DNA of 64,000 nt from DASRWT01 sp963748485 (lineage in GTDB: Bacteria > Methylomirabilota > Methylomirabilia > Rokubacteriales > CSP1-6). Each line of letters begins with the position of its first letter. The stretch's first letter is position 1. The notes below the pieces were generated by a model. The model was not told where the DNA came from. It ran no database searches and was given only the letters and a program-made list of their open reading frames with translations. The DNA lies in NCBI GenBank assembly GCA_963748485.1, contig CAVVJF010000009.1:1-64000 (forward strand), given 5' to 3'. Positions 25,712 to 34,165 of this stretch are shown piece by piece. A program made the position numbers and the translations under genes.

Positions 25712-28536
25712 GCGTCGAGCCGGTAGGCGGACGGGTCCGGCTTGAAGGCGCGCGGCAGCCAGAGGGGCCGGCGGAGCCCACCGGGGCCGGGCGCGGGCCG
25801 GGTCAGGCCGAGCCAGCGCCGGTACACCTCGTGCGCCCGGTCGGTGTCCACGAAGATGTCACCGTAGCGCTCGTCGGGGCCGGGCGCCGTGGCGCGGACC
25901 TTCTGATGCCAGCAGTGCTGACCGCTCACAGGATCGGGATGCACCGGGAAGGTCAGGTTCTGGTGCACGCCCGCGTCCTCCCACCACACGCGCTCGGAGT
26001 CGGGATCCGCGCTCGCGAAGGGCCGTATCCCGTGCACCTGCCGCATCCGCCAGCGCCCCGGCGCCTCGCGGCGCAGGTCCACCAGCGCGGTGGACCACCG
26101 CTCACCGCCGCCGGACTCCTGCAGCCGCCAGCGCCCGATGTGGTGCGAGCACGCGACCACGCCGGGACGGATGGCCTCGGTGACCCAGACGCGGTCCACG
26201 AAGTGGCCGATCTCGGTCTCGATCTTGAGGAGGCCGCCTGTCTCCACCGCGAGCCGCGCCGCGTCCTCCGGGTGGAGCCAGAGGGGATTGCGATGCGAGA
26301 TCTCGTACAGCCACTTGGCGTTGCCGGAGCGCGAGTGGATGAGCGTCGGCAGCCGGAACGTGGGCAGGAGCAGCATCTCGCCCTTCGCGCGGTCGATCTC
26401 GGACCAATGGACGTGGCTCCGCGCGTAGGTCGGCACCGCGTGGTCACCCCACTTCCAGTCTTTCAGGGTCTTCGAGTAGAACTCGAGCTTCCGCGACGGC
26501 GTGGGAAAGCCGGCGGCGGCGCGGCCGTCCACCTCGACGCCGAGCGCCGTGCCGCCCTTGGCCACCACCCGCGTGACGGGATCCACCTGGGCGCCCTCGC
26601 GCTCGGCGGGGGTGAGGGCCTTGTCGTGGGCCCCGTACACATCCGACTCGACGAGAAAGGCGCCGTACTTCCGCATGTACTCCAGCGGGGTGAGCCCTTC
26701 CTTGCTCGCCGCCGACGGCAGCCCCGGCACGGTCGTCTCGAAGATCCAGCGGTAGAACTCCTCGACGCGCAGCTTTTCCCCGGGCCGATAGGGCGACTCG
26801 AAGTACTTCCGGATCCCCAGCGAGCCGTCGGGATCGATGCGCCACGACAGCTCGATCCAGAACTCGTCCTCCTCCCACACCTGCCCGAGCCCGACCGCCT
26901 CGTGCGCCTGCCACGTCCAGTCGAAGCGCTTGCCCTGACGTTCCAGCGCCACACGGAGGACGGGCTGGCGAAACCCGATCCACCGGGCGGCGTGCGTCTC
27001 CTGGCTCATGAGGTCGTGGCGCTCGGAGGCGTGGCCCATGGGGAGGACGTAGTCCGCGAAGTGCGCGGTCTCGCTCCAGATGGGAGTGAGGCAGGCGTGC
27101 CGCTCCACCTTCGCCTCGTCGGTGAGCATCTCGATCCAGGACATGCCGTCCGGGTTGGTCCATACGGGGTTGTAGACTCGGGTGAAGTACATGGCAAGCT
27201 TGCCGCGGCCCTCGCGGAGCATGTGGGGCAGCAGAAAGCTCATCTCGAAGAAGGCCAGCGGGTACTCCCGCGGCATGAGCAGCTCGCTCCACACCTTGGC
27301 GGGCGGCGGCATCATGGGCGGGGCGGGCACCGCTTTGTGGAAGCCCGACGGCGTGGTGCCGCCCGGCGTGCCCACCGCCCCCGCGAGGACGACGAGCAGC
27401 TCCAGCGCGCGCGCCACCTCCCAGCCCCAGAGATTTCCGGCGGCGGCGTTGCGCCACACGTGGGTGGAGACGGCGCCTCCCGCACGCCCGATCTCGCGCG
27501 CGACTTCCTCGATGCGCGCGGCGGGGACGCCCGACTCCCGCTCGGCGAACTCGGGCGTGTAGCTGGCGTAGAGGGCGACGAGGGCCGCCTCGAAGGCCTC
27601 GAAGGTGACGGGCACGCCGGCGCGCTCCTCCCGCAGGTACTCCTCCCAGTTCACCCAGCGCCGGACGAAGTCGCGATCCCAGGTCCCGTCGCGCAGCAGG
27701 ACATGGCACATCGCCAGGAGCATCGCCGCCTCGGTGCCCGGCCAGGGCGCCAGCCACCAGTCGGCCATGGAGGCCGTATTGCTGAGCCGGGTATCCACCA
27801 CGCACACCTTCGCGCCCGCCTGCCGTCCCTCGACGATGCGCTGCGCATGCGGGTTGAAGTAATGGCCGGCCTCGAGGTGGGAGGACAGGAGCAGGATCAC
27901 CCGCGCGTTGGCGTGGTCGGGCGAGGGTCGGTCGAGGCCGTGCCAGAAGGCATACCCGGCCCGCGCGGACGCCGAGCAGACATTGGTGTGGCTGTTGTGA
28001 CCGTCGATTCCCCACGCGTGAAAGACGCGCTGGAGGTAGATGAGCTCGTGGCCGGGTCGGCCGAGATGATACATGACCTCGGTGGGGCGCTTCTCCACGA
28101 GCGCCTTCCGGATGCGTCCGGCGATGTCGTCGAGCGCCTCATCCCAGGTCACGCGCACCCACTTGCCGTCGCCGCGGGCGCCCGCGCGGCGCAGCGGATA
28201 GAGGATGCGCTCGGGATCGGTCACCTGGTTGAGGGTGGCGGGGCCCTTGGCGCAGTTGCGGCCGCGGCTGCCCGGGTGGGCGGGGTTGCCCTCGAACTTC
28301 TGGATGCGGAGGGTCTGCTTGTCCACGTAGGCGAGCAGGCCGCAGGCCGCCTCGCAGTTGAAGCAAATGGTGGGAATGAGGGCGTACTGCCGCTTCTCCC
28401 GCCGGGGCCACGCGCGCGGATCGTACTCCTCCCAGCTGTCCCACAGGGCGGCGGGCGGGTAGCGATGCAAGCCCTCCGCGGGCGCCTGGAGATCGCGGGC
28501 TACCGGGTGCAGCGGCTCGGTCACGCGGTCGGTCAT
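25708..28536 (-). CDS. molybdopterin oxidoreductase catalytic subunit (SoeA/PsrA-like)
   Basis: A 942-residue member of the complex iron-sulfur molybdoenzyme (DMSO reductase) family. The N-terminal [4Fe-4S] motif is C58-x2-C61-x3-C65 with C95 in GRNCAKG; C187 in NVCSASAR is the candidate molybdenum ligand, as in polysulfide/thiosulfate reductase-type enzymes. The C-terminal molybdopterin dinucleotide-binding domain follows (about 780-900). No twin-arginine signal is evident, suggesting a cytoplasmic active site as in SoeABC sulfite dehydrogenase. It is co-transcribed with a fused iron-sulfur/membrane subunit and a TauE/SafE exporter, so an inorganic sulfur substrate is likely. Sulfite oxidation is my leading but unproven guess; polysulfide or thiosulfate chemistry is the alternative. 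Confidence 0.8.
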   Translation of the reverse strand: MTDRVTEPLHPVARDLQAPAEGLHRYPPAALWDSWEEYDPRAWPRREKRQYALIPTICFNCEAACGLLAYVDKQTLRIQKFEGNPAHPGSRGRNCAKGPATLNQVTDPERILYPLRRAGARGDGKWVRVTWDEALDDIAGRIRKALVEKRPTEVMYHLGRPGHELIYLQRVFHAWGIDGHNSHTNVCSASARAGYAFWHGLDRPSPDHANARVILLLSSHLEAGHYFNPHAQRIVEGRQAGAKVCVVDTRLSNTASMADWWLAPWPGTEAAMLLAMCHVLLRDGTWDRDFVRRWVNWEEYLREERAGVPVTFEAFEAALVALYASYTPEFAERESGVPAARIEEVAREIGRAGGAVSTHVWRNAAAGNLWGWEVARALELLVVLAGAVGTPGGTTPSGFHKAVPAPPMMPPPAKVWSELLMPREYPLAFFEMSFLLPHMLREGRGKLAMYFTRVYNPVWTNPDGMSWIEMLTDEAKVERHACLTPIWSETAHFADYVLPMGHASERHDLMSQETHAARWIGFRQPVLRVALERQGKRFDWTWQAHEAVGLGQVWEEDEFWIELSWRIDPDGSLGIRKYFESPYRPGEKLRVEEFYRWIFETTVPGLPSAASKEGLTPLEYMRKYGAFLVESDVYGAHDKALTPAEREGAQVDPVTRVVAKGGTALGVEVDGRAAAGFPTPSRKLEFYSKTLKDWKWGDHAVPTYARSHVHWSEIDRAKGEMLLLPTFRLPTLIHSRSGNAKWLYEISHRNPLWLHPEDAARLAVETGGLLKIETEIGHFVDRVWVTEAIRPGVVACSHHIGRWRLQESGGGERWSTALVDLRREAPGRWRMRQVHGIRPFASADPDSERVWWEDAGVHQNLTFPVHPDPVSGQHCWHQKVRATAPGPDERYGDIFVDTDRAHEVYRRWLGLTRPAPGPGGLRRPLWLPRAFKPDPSAYRLDA

Positions 28537-28543
28537 GGGCGCC

Positions 28544-30091
28544 TCAGCTCAGGGGAACGGCTTGCCCCGCGCGGACCCAGAGGTCCTCGTAGAGCCAGAG
28601 TCCGGCGAGGGCGAGCAGCGCGGCCGCCGTCCACGCCGCGGGCGACGCGCTCGCGAGCAGCGCGGCGGGCAGCGCGATGCCGCCGGCGACCACACCGGCC
28701 CAGAACGGCGCGGCGAGCGCCCCGCGGGCGAGGAGACGTGCGGCGCGGGCGGCGGCGCGCGTGGGATGCGAGCCCACCAGCTCGCCGAGGAGCACCACGG
28801 CGAGGCCGGCGAGGGAGCCGAAGAGGACCAGCCGCAGGCCCCACGGGGCGCCCCCAGCCGCCCCGAGCGCGCGCGCCACGAGCAGCAGGCTGGCGCTGCC
28901 CGCGGCGAAGGCGGCCACGAGGAGATGCGGCAAGGTGAGCGGGCTCTGCCAGAAGTCGCGGCCTTCCGCTTGCCCGAACAGGAAGGCGCTGTAGCCGGCC
29001 GCCGCGACGGCCAGAATGATCACGACGGGGGCGAGCCAGACGAGGATAGCGGGGCGGCCGGCGAGCCCGGCGGCGAGCCAGACCGTGGCGCCCGCGCCGT
29101 AGGCCAGGAGAATCCAGCCGCCCCAGACCAGCCACGATCGCCAGTTGGGCTTGAAGACGATGTAGAGGAAGCGCTCCGGACGCTTGAGGTCGGCCACGAG
29201 CAACGCGGTCGTCACGGCGAGGAACACGAGGGCGAGGAGCGGCGCCACGCGACCGGCGAGCACATTGCCGGCCGCCTGGCCGGTGAGCATGGCGAGGCCG
29301 GCGACGAGCAGCGCGCCGGCGGCGATGGACTTGGTCCAGAGATAGGTGGACACCTTCCAGCCCCACGGCCGCTCCGCATGCGCGACGTCGTAGACGGTGC
29401 GGGCGAGCGCGCGGAGGTCGAGCGGGTCGCTCGGCGGGGGGCTGGGCGGCGGCAGCGCCCGGTTGGGCCGGCCGGGCACGGGGATGGCGGCGGCCTGCGC
29501 GAAGACGTACTGCCCGTCGCGTCGCTGCATCTCGGGCACGAGCGCGGAGGCCTCCGCGCCGACATAGTAGACCTTGGGCAAGGTCCCCTGCTCCGGCTTC
29601 CGGACCTGCACCGGCTCCGAGGCGACGAGGCGCGCGATGAGGGTGTTGGGGTCGTCGAGGTCGCCCGCCACGATCGCCTGCACGGGACAGACGACGGCGC
29701 AGGCGGGCTCGAGTCCCACCTCCACGCGATGGGCGCAGTAGTGGCACTTGGCGGCGGTCTGGGTCTCGGGATCGATGTAGAGCGCGTCGTACGGGCAGGC
29801 CTGCATGCACGACTTGCAGCCGATGCAGCGCGCGCCGTCGAAGTCCACGATGCCGTCGGCACGGCGGTAGAGGGCCACGGTGGGGCAGATCGTCACGCAG
29901 GGGGCGTTATCGCAGTGGTTGCAGCGCAGCACCGTGAAGTAGCGCCGCGTGTCGGGGAAGGTGCCCTTCTCGATGTACTTCACCCAGGTCCGGTTGACAC
30001 CGAGCGGAACCTGGTTTTCTTCCTTGCAGGCCACCGTGCACGCGTGGCAGCCGATACACTTCCGCTGGTCGATCACGAAGCCGTAGCGCAC
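28544..30091 (-). CDS. fused four-cluster ferredoxin and NrfD-like membrane subunit
   Basis: A 515-residue fusion. Residues 1-190 are a PsrB/DmsB/NrfC-type ferredoxin with four cysteine groups (CIGCHACTVAC, CNHCDNAPCVTIC, CIGCKSCMQACP, CHYCAHRV...CAVVCP). After a proline-rich linker (about 205-225), residues 245-515 form an NrfD/PsrC-like membrane domain with about eight helices. In most relatives these are two proteins. The fusion would couple the molybdoenzyme to the quinone pool. The start is GTG at 30091 with GGAGAG upstream; the catalytic subunit begins seven bases after its stop. Confidence 0.85.
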   Translation of the reverse strand: MRYGFVIDQRKCIGCHACTVACKEENQVPLGVNRTWVKYIEKGTFPDTRRYFTVLRCNHCDNAPCVTICPTVALYRRADGIVDFDGARCIGCKSCMQACPYDALYIDPETQTAAKCHYCAHRVEVGLEPACAVVCPVQAIVAGDLDDPNTLIARLVASEPVQVRKPEQGTLPKVYYVGAEASALVPEMQRRDGQYVFAQAAAIPVPGRPNRALPPPSPPPSDPLDLRALARTVYDVAHAERPWGWKVSTYLWTKSIAAGALLVAGLAMLTGQAAGNVLAGRVAPLLALVFLAVTTALLVADLKRPERFLYIVFKPNWRSWLVWGGWILLAYGAGATVWLAAGLAGRPAILVWLAPVVIILAVAAAGYSAFLFGQAEGRDFWQSPLTLPHLLVAAFAAGSASLLLVARALGAAGGAPWGLRLVLFGSLAGLAVVLLGELVGSHPTRAAARAARLLARGALAAPFWAGVVAGGIALPAALLASASPAAWTAAALLALAGLWLYEDLWVRAGQAVPLS

Positions 30092-30116
30092 GCTGTCTCT
30101 CCAGAGCGCTCGACCG

Positions 30117-30902
30117 CTAGCGGCCGAGGATGTCCCACCACACGCCGATGGCCACCAGCGTGACGATCCCCACGAGGATCAGCCTCAAGACTCGAACGGG
30201 GACGCGCCGGCTCGTCGCCGAGCCCGCGGGGGCTCCCAACAGGGAGCCTAGCACCACCAGCGCCGCCGGACCGAGGGGGATTTGGGCGGTCACCGCTTTG
30301 CCGAGCACGCCGGCGACGGCCGACATGCCCGTGACGGCGAGCGACGTCCCGATGGCGATGCGCACGGGTAGCCGCAGGTACGCGATCATCACGGGCACGA
30401 CGAGGAAGGAGCCGCCCGAGCCCACCACCCCCGAGGCCACGCCGATGAGGCCGAGCGAGCCCGCCGCCGCGGCCGTCCGCCGCGGCGCCGTGGCGCGCCC
30501 GTCGCGCTCGCCGCCCAGCGGGGGCGGAACGAGCAGCAGCGGAAGCGCCACCGTCGTCATCACGGCGAAGACGACGAGGAGGACCTGGCCGGAGAGACGG
30601 CTCGAGGCAAGCGCCCCCGCGAAGGTGCCCAGCGTTTTCGCCACGCCGCCCACCCACGCGAGCCCGCGATCCACGGCGGCGTGGCGCCCGTGGCTCCACG
30701 CGCCCACGCCCGCGGCGGCGAGGACCTGGACCATGGTGACGCCGGAGACCTCGCGCATGTCGAGCCCGCCCACCCCGAGGAGCGGGGGCACGTAGTAGAG
30801 GAGGGGGATCATCACGATGGCGCCGCCCACGCCGACCAGGCCGGACACGAACGCGCCCGCGAAGCCGAGGGCGGTGAGCGTGGCCGCGAGGGCCGGCGTC
30901 AC
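30117..30902 (-). CDS. TauE/SafE-family sulfite/organosulfur exporter
   Basis: A 261-residue membrane protein with about eight helices and internal twofold symmetry: GFAGAFVSGLVGVGGAIVMIP in the N-half is echoed by GLIGVASGVVGSGGSFLVVPV in the C-half. Members export sulfite, sulfoacetate or other anions, or import sulfur compounds. The GTG start at 30902 follows the cytochrome gene by 40 bases, and the fused membrane subunit follows 25 bases later. This placement supports a sulfur-oxidation role for the operon. Confidence 0.85.
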   Translation of the reverse strand: MTPALAATLTALGFAGAFVSGLVGVGGAIVMIPLLYYVPPLLGVGGLDMREVSGVTMVQVLAAAGVGAWSHGRHAAVDRGLAWVGGVAKTLGTFAGALASSRLSGQVLLVVFAVMTTVALPLLLVPPPLGGERDGRATAPRRTAAAAGSLGLIGVASGVVGSGGSFLVVPVMIAYLRLPVRIAIGTSLAVTGMSAVAGVLGKAVTAQIPLGPAALVVLGSLLGAPAGSATSRRVPVRVLRLILVGIVTLVAIGVWWDILGR

Positions 30903-30942
30903 GCCCGCGGCGACCCGACGCCGGGAGCGCGCACGCGCTCCC

Positions 30943-31562
30943 CTACCTCAGGCTCGAGTAGTACGCCGCGAGGTCCGCCTCCTGCGACTCAGGGATCGAC
31001 TTCATCAGGGCCTTCATGGCGGCGAGCGCGGCGTCGCCCGGATTGCGCGCGTCCTGCTTGAAGAGACGGATCTGGTCGCGCAGGTAGCCGGGCGGCTGGC
31101 CGCCGAGGGGCGGGATGCCCTTGGCGAGGTCGCCCTTGCCGGCGGGGCCATGACAGATCACGCAGGTCGCCGAGGCGACGCGGCCGCGCTCCACCGCCGC
31201 CGCGTCCACCTTGATGGGGAGGGCTCCATGCGCTGGGCGGCGAAGTACGCAGCGACGGCGTCCACCCCGATGTCGAGAGTCTGTTTCGCGTAGGGCCCCA
31301 TCTCGGGTGACGGCCGGGCGTTGGCCGCATAGGTCTGCACCTGCTTCTTGAAGTAGGCGGCGTCCATCCCGGCGATGATGGGCATGCTGTCCGACTTGCT
31401 GTTGCCGTTCACGCCGTGGCAGGCCGCGCACGTCACGACGCGCGAGGCGGTGGTCTCGAAGAGCGTGAGCGTCGAGGCGGGCGCCTGCGCCGCCGCGGGC
31501 GCCGCGAGCGCCGCGATCCCGAGGAGCGCGAGCCCGAGTGTGGCGAGTCCGATGATCGGCAT
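30943..31562 (-). pseudogene. di-haem cytochrome c (FccA/c4-like) with an apparent frameshift
   Basis: Two frames together encode one cytochrome. From the ATG at 31562 (GAGGAGA upstream) a signal peptide is followed by haem motif CAACH and continues to YFAAQRMEP near 31230. The sense then jumps to the frame ending at 30943, which carries the second haem motif CVICH and GGQPPGYLRDQIRLFKQDA. Restoring one base near 31222-31232 (a CCCTCCCC run on the coding strand) would give about 206 residues with two haem domains, right for the cytochrome subunit of flavocytochrome c sulfide dehydrogenase. Because the flavoprotein partner directly upstream is intact, a sequencing or assembly error in the C-rich run is as likely as real gene decay. 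Confidence 0.75.
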
Positions 31563-31580
31563 TGCTGGTCTCCTCGGCGC

Positions 31581-32834
31581 CTAGCCGACGACGTCCTGCC
31601 AGATGCTCTGGCTCCATCCCACCGCGCGCGCCGCCACCGAGGGCGACTGGGCGGGGGTGAGCCGCTGCTCGATCTGGACGACCTTGCCGCCCTCGATCTT
31701 GTAGGCGTTCACGACCGCGATCGCCTCCCGGTCGCTCACGAAGCTGTAGCAGGTGTTACCCGGGGCGATGAGCGGGACCGGCTTGTCGTTGAGGAGCGAA
31801 ACCGCGGCGATGGCAGCGATCTTCCCCATGTTGTTGGCCACGTTGCCGGACTTGGGCACGGGCAGGCCGGTGGTGGCGTCGCCGATCACGTGCACGTTCG
31901 GCGCCTTCACCGACTCGTAGGTGGTGTGATTCACCTCGCACCAGCGCTTGTCGCCACCCACGAGATCGGCGTCCACTGCGATCTGGCCGGCGCGCTGGGG
32001 CGGGATGAGGTTCAACACGTCGTACTTGATGCGATCGAACTCCGTCCGCACTTCCCGCGCGCCCGGATCGACGGCGATGACCCGGTTGGTGGCGCGGTAC
32101 TCGATGTTCGGATACGCCTTCCACGCCTCGCGGAACAGCGCGGTCTTGGAGACGATGTTGGGATTGGCGTCGAGGACGAGGACCTTGGCGCGGGGCTTGG
32201 TGTTCTTGAGGTACCAGGCCACCATGGAGATGCGCTCGTAGGGCCCGGGCGGGCAGCGATACGCGACCGGCGGGACCGTAAGAACAAACACGCCGCTGTC
32301 TGGCATGGACTGGATCTGGCGGGCGAGCTGCACGGTCTGCGGCCCCGCCTTCCACGCGTGGAGCACCGTCTCCCGCGCCGCGGGCAACCCGTCCACCAGC
32401 TCCCACTGGAAGTCCACGCCCGGCGAGACGATGAGCCGGTCATAGGCGAGATAGCCGCCAGCCACGCGCACGCGCTTGGTGTCGGGCTCGATGGCGAGCG
32501 CCGGCTCGTGGCGCACGATCACGCCGCGCTGGCGCAGGCCGTCGTAGCCGAAGCTGAGGCTCTCGATGGTGCGGACGCCGGCGAGCACGAGGTTGCTCAG
32601 GGGACAGGAGACGAACTGGCGATTGGGCTCAAGCAGCACCACCTCGATGCGGGGATCCCCGATGCGGACATACTTCGCGGCGCTCGCCCCGCCCCAGCCG
32701 CCGCCGATGACCACGACCCGGCGCCGCGCGGTGGTGGCGGTCGAGGCGCAGCCGGCCAGGCTACCGGCAGCCGCGGCGCCCAGCACGCCCGCGCCGCTCG
32801 CCGTGAGGAACTTCCGTCGTGTCACCGTGTTCAT
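31581..32834 (-). CDS. fccB: flavocytochrome c sulfide dehydrogenase, flavoprotein subunit
   Basis: A 417-residue FAD protein that oxidises sulfide in the periplasm and passes electrons to a di-haem cytochrome. A twin-arginine signal (TRRKFLTASG) is followed by a possible lipobox LAGC (C29), so it may be exported folded and lipid-anchored. The Rossmann motif is VVVIGGGWGGASAAKY. C77 in FVSCPLSN matches the covalent FAD cysteine of FccB, and C194 (YRCPPGPYER) with C362 (NTCYSF) match the redox-active disulfide by spacing. The ATG at 32834 begins the sulfur module, and the frameshifted cytochrome gene follows after 18 bases. Confidence 0.88.
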   Translation of the reverse strand: MNTVTRRKFLTASGAGVLGAAAAGSLAGCASTATTARRRVVVIGGGWGGASAAKYVRIGDPRIEVVLLEPNRQFVSCPLSNLVLAGVRTIESLSFGYDGLRQRGVIVRHEPALAIEPDTKRVRVAGGYLAYDRLIVSPGVDFQWELVDGLPAARETVLHAWKAGPQTVQLARQIQSMPDSGVFVLTVPPVAYRCPPGPYERISMVAWYLKNTKPRAKVLVLDANPNIVSKTALFREAWKAYPNIEYRATNRVIAVDPGAREVRTEFDRIKYDVLNLIPPQRAGQIAVDADLVGGDKRWCEVNHTTYESVKAPNVHVIGDATTGLPVPKSGNVANNMGKIAAIAAVSLLNDKPVPLIAPGNTCYSFVSDREAIAVVNAYKIEGGKVVQIEQRLTPAQSPSVAARAVGWSQSIWQDVVG

Positions 32835-32929
32835 GTCCCCTCCCCCTTCCCGACCGGAAAAGCGCGAACGCGATAGTAGACGACGGCGCCGACATCTGCC
32901 AGGGGAAAGTTCGTCCGGACCGGCTACGC

Positions 32930-34165
32930 TCAGCCCTCGACGGCGCGGCGGACCGCCGCCAGCATCTCGTCGGGCGAGCCCTCGAGATGCACCGCGGGAG
33001 CGAGCGGCGGCGGTGGGTTCTTGAGCCCGCAACCGGTGAGCACCATCACCACACGGTCATCGGCCCCGACATCGCCGTCGCCGCGCAGGCGGAGCAAGGC
33101 CGCCAGCGCAGCCGCCGCCTCCGGCGCCGTCCAGATGCCTTCCATTCGGGCCAGAAGCCGCTGGCCTTCGACGATCTCGTCCTCACTCACCGCCAGCGCC
33201 CCACCCCCCGTCTCGCGCAGGATGCGCAACATCTGGCGTCCCGCAAAGGGACCCGGCACGCGAAGGCCGGCCGCATGGGTCACCGGGTTCTCCCACATGG
33301 CGGTGGTCTCGGCCTTGTCTTGCCAGGCACGCACCACCGGCGCGCAACCCTCCGCCTGGACGGCGACGAAGCGCGGCTGGGGCGAGCGGAGCCAGCCCAT
33401 GGCGGCGAGCTCCTCGTAGCCCTTCCAGATACCGACGAGGCCGGTACCGCCGCCGGTCGGGTACATGAGGACGTCGGGCGTTTCCCACTCGAGCTGCTCG
33501 GCCAGCTCGAGACCCATCGTCTTCTTGCCCTCGAGGCGGTAGGGCTCCTTCAAGGTGGCGAGATCGAACCAGCCGAGTCGGGGCGCGATCTGGGCGATCG
33601 CGCGTCCGGCGGTGGCGATGGAGCCCTCCACCGTGAAGACGTAGGCGCCGGCGAGCACGCCTTCCGCGACCGCCGCCTCCGGCGTGCCGCGCGGCACCAC
33701 CACCGCCACTGGCACGCCGGCACGCGCGCCGTAGACGGCGGCGGCGCCGCCCGCGTTTCCGGCCGACGGGATCATCAGGCCCTTGACGCCGAGCGTGCGG
33801 GCCTTCGTCACCGCCATGCCGAGCCCGCGCGCCTTGAAGGATCCGGTGGGATTCTGCCCCTCGTCCTTGGCCCACAGGCGCCGCATCCCGAGATGCGCGG
33901 CCAGGCGCGGCAGCGCGAGCAGTGGCGTGCCCCCCTCGCCCAGCGTCACCGGCTCCTCGACGTCGTCCAGCGGGAGCAGCTCGCGGAAGCGATACATCCC
34001 CGGCGGGCGCGTGCGGAGCGCGTCCTTCGTCACCACCCGCGCCACCGCCGGGAGGTCGTAGCGCACCGCCAGCATCTGGCCGCACCCCTCGCACACGGTG
34101 AGGAGCCGACGCGGCTCGTGAGATTTCCCGCACACGGTGCACTCGATGTGGCTGACGAAGCTCAT
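32930..34165 (-). CDS. thrC: threonine synthase
   Basis: A 411-residue fold-type II PLP enzyme converting O-phosphohomoserine to threonine. An N-terminal zinc ribbon (C9, C12, C25, C28) precedes the catalytic domain; K111 in GQNPTGSFKARG is the PLP lysine, SAGNAGGAAA the phosphate/substrate loop, and PTGGGTGLVGIWKG the PLP phosphate-binding loop. The ATG overlaps the cyclase gene stop by four bases. A threonine synthase-like enzyme with another beta-replacement activity remains possible. Confidence 0.85.
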   Translation of the reverse strand: MSFVSHIECTVCGKSHEPRRLLTVCEGCGQMLAVRYDLPAVARVVTKDALRTRPPGMYRFRELLPLDDVEEPVTLGEGGTPLLALPRLAAHLGMRRLWAKDEGQNPTGSFKARGLGMAVTKARTLGVKGLMIPSAGNAGGAAAVYGARAGVPVAVVVPRGTPEAAVAEGVLAGAYVFTVEGSIATAGRAIAQIAPRLGWFDLATLKEPYRLEGKKTMGLELAEQLEWETPDVLMYPTGGGTGLVGIWKGYEELAAMGWLRSPQPRFVAVQAEGCAPVVRAWQDKAETTAMWENPVTHAAGLRVPGPFAGRQMLRILRETGGGALAVSEDEIVEGQRLLARMEGIWTAPEAAAALAALLRLRGDGDVGADDRVVMVLTGCGLKNPPPPLAPAVHLEGSPDEMLAAVRRAVEG

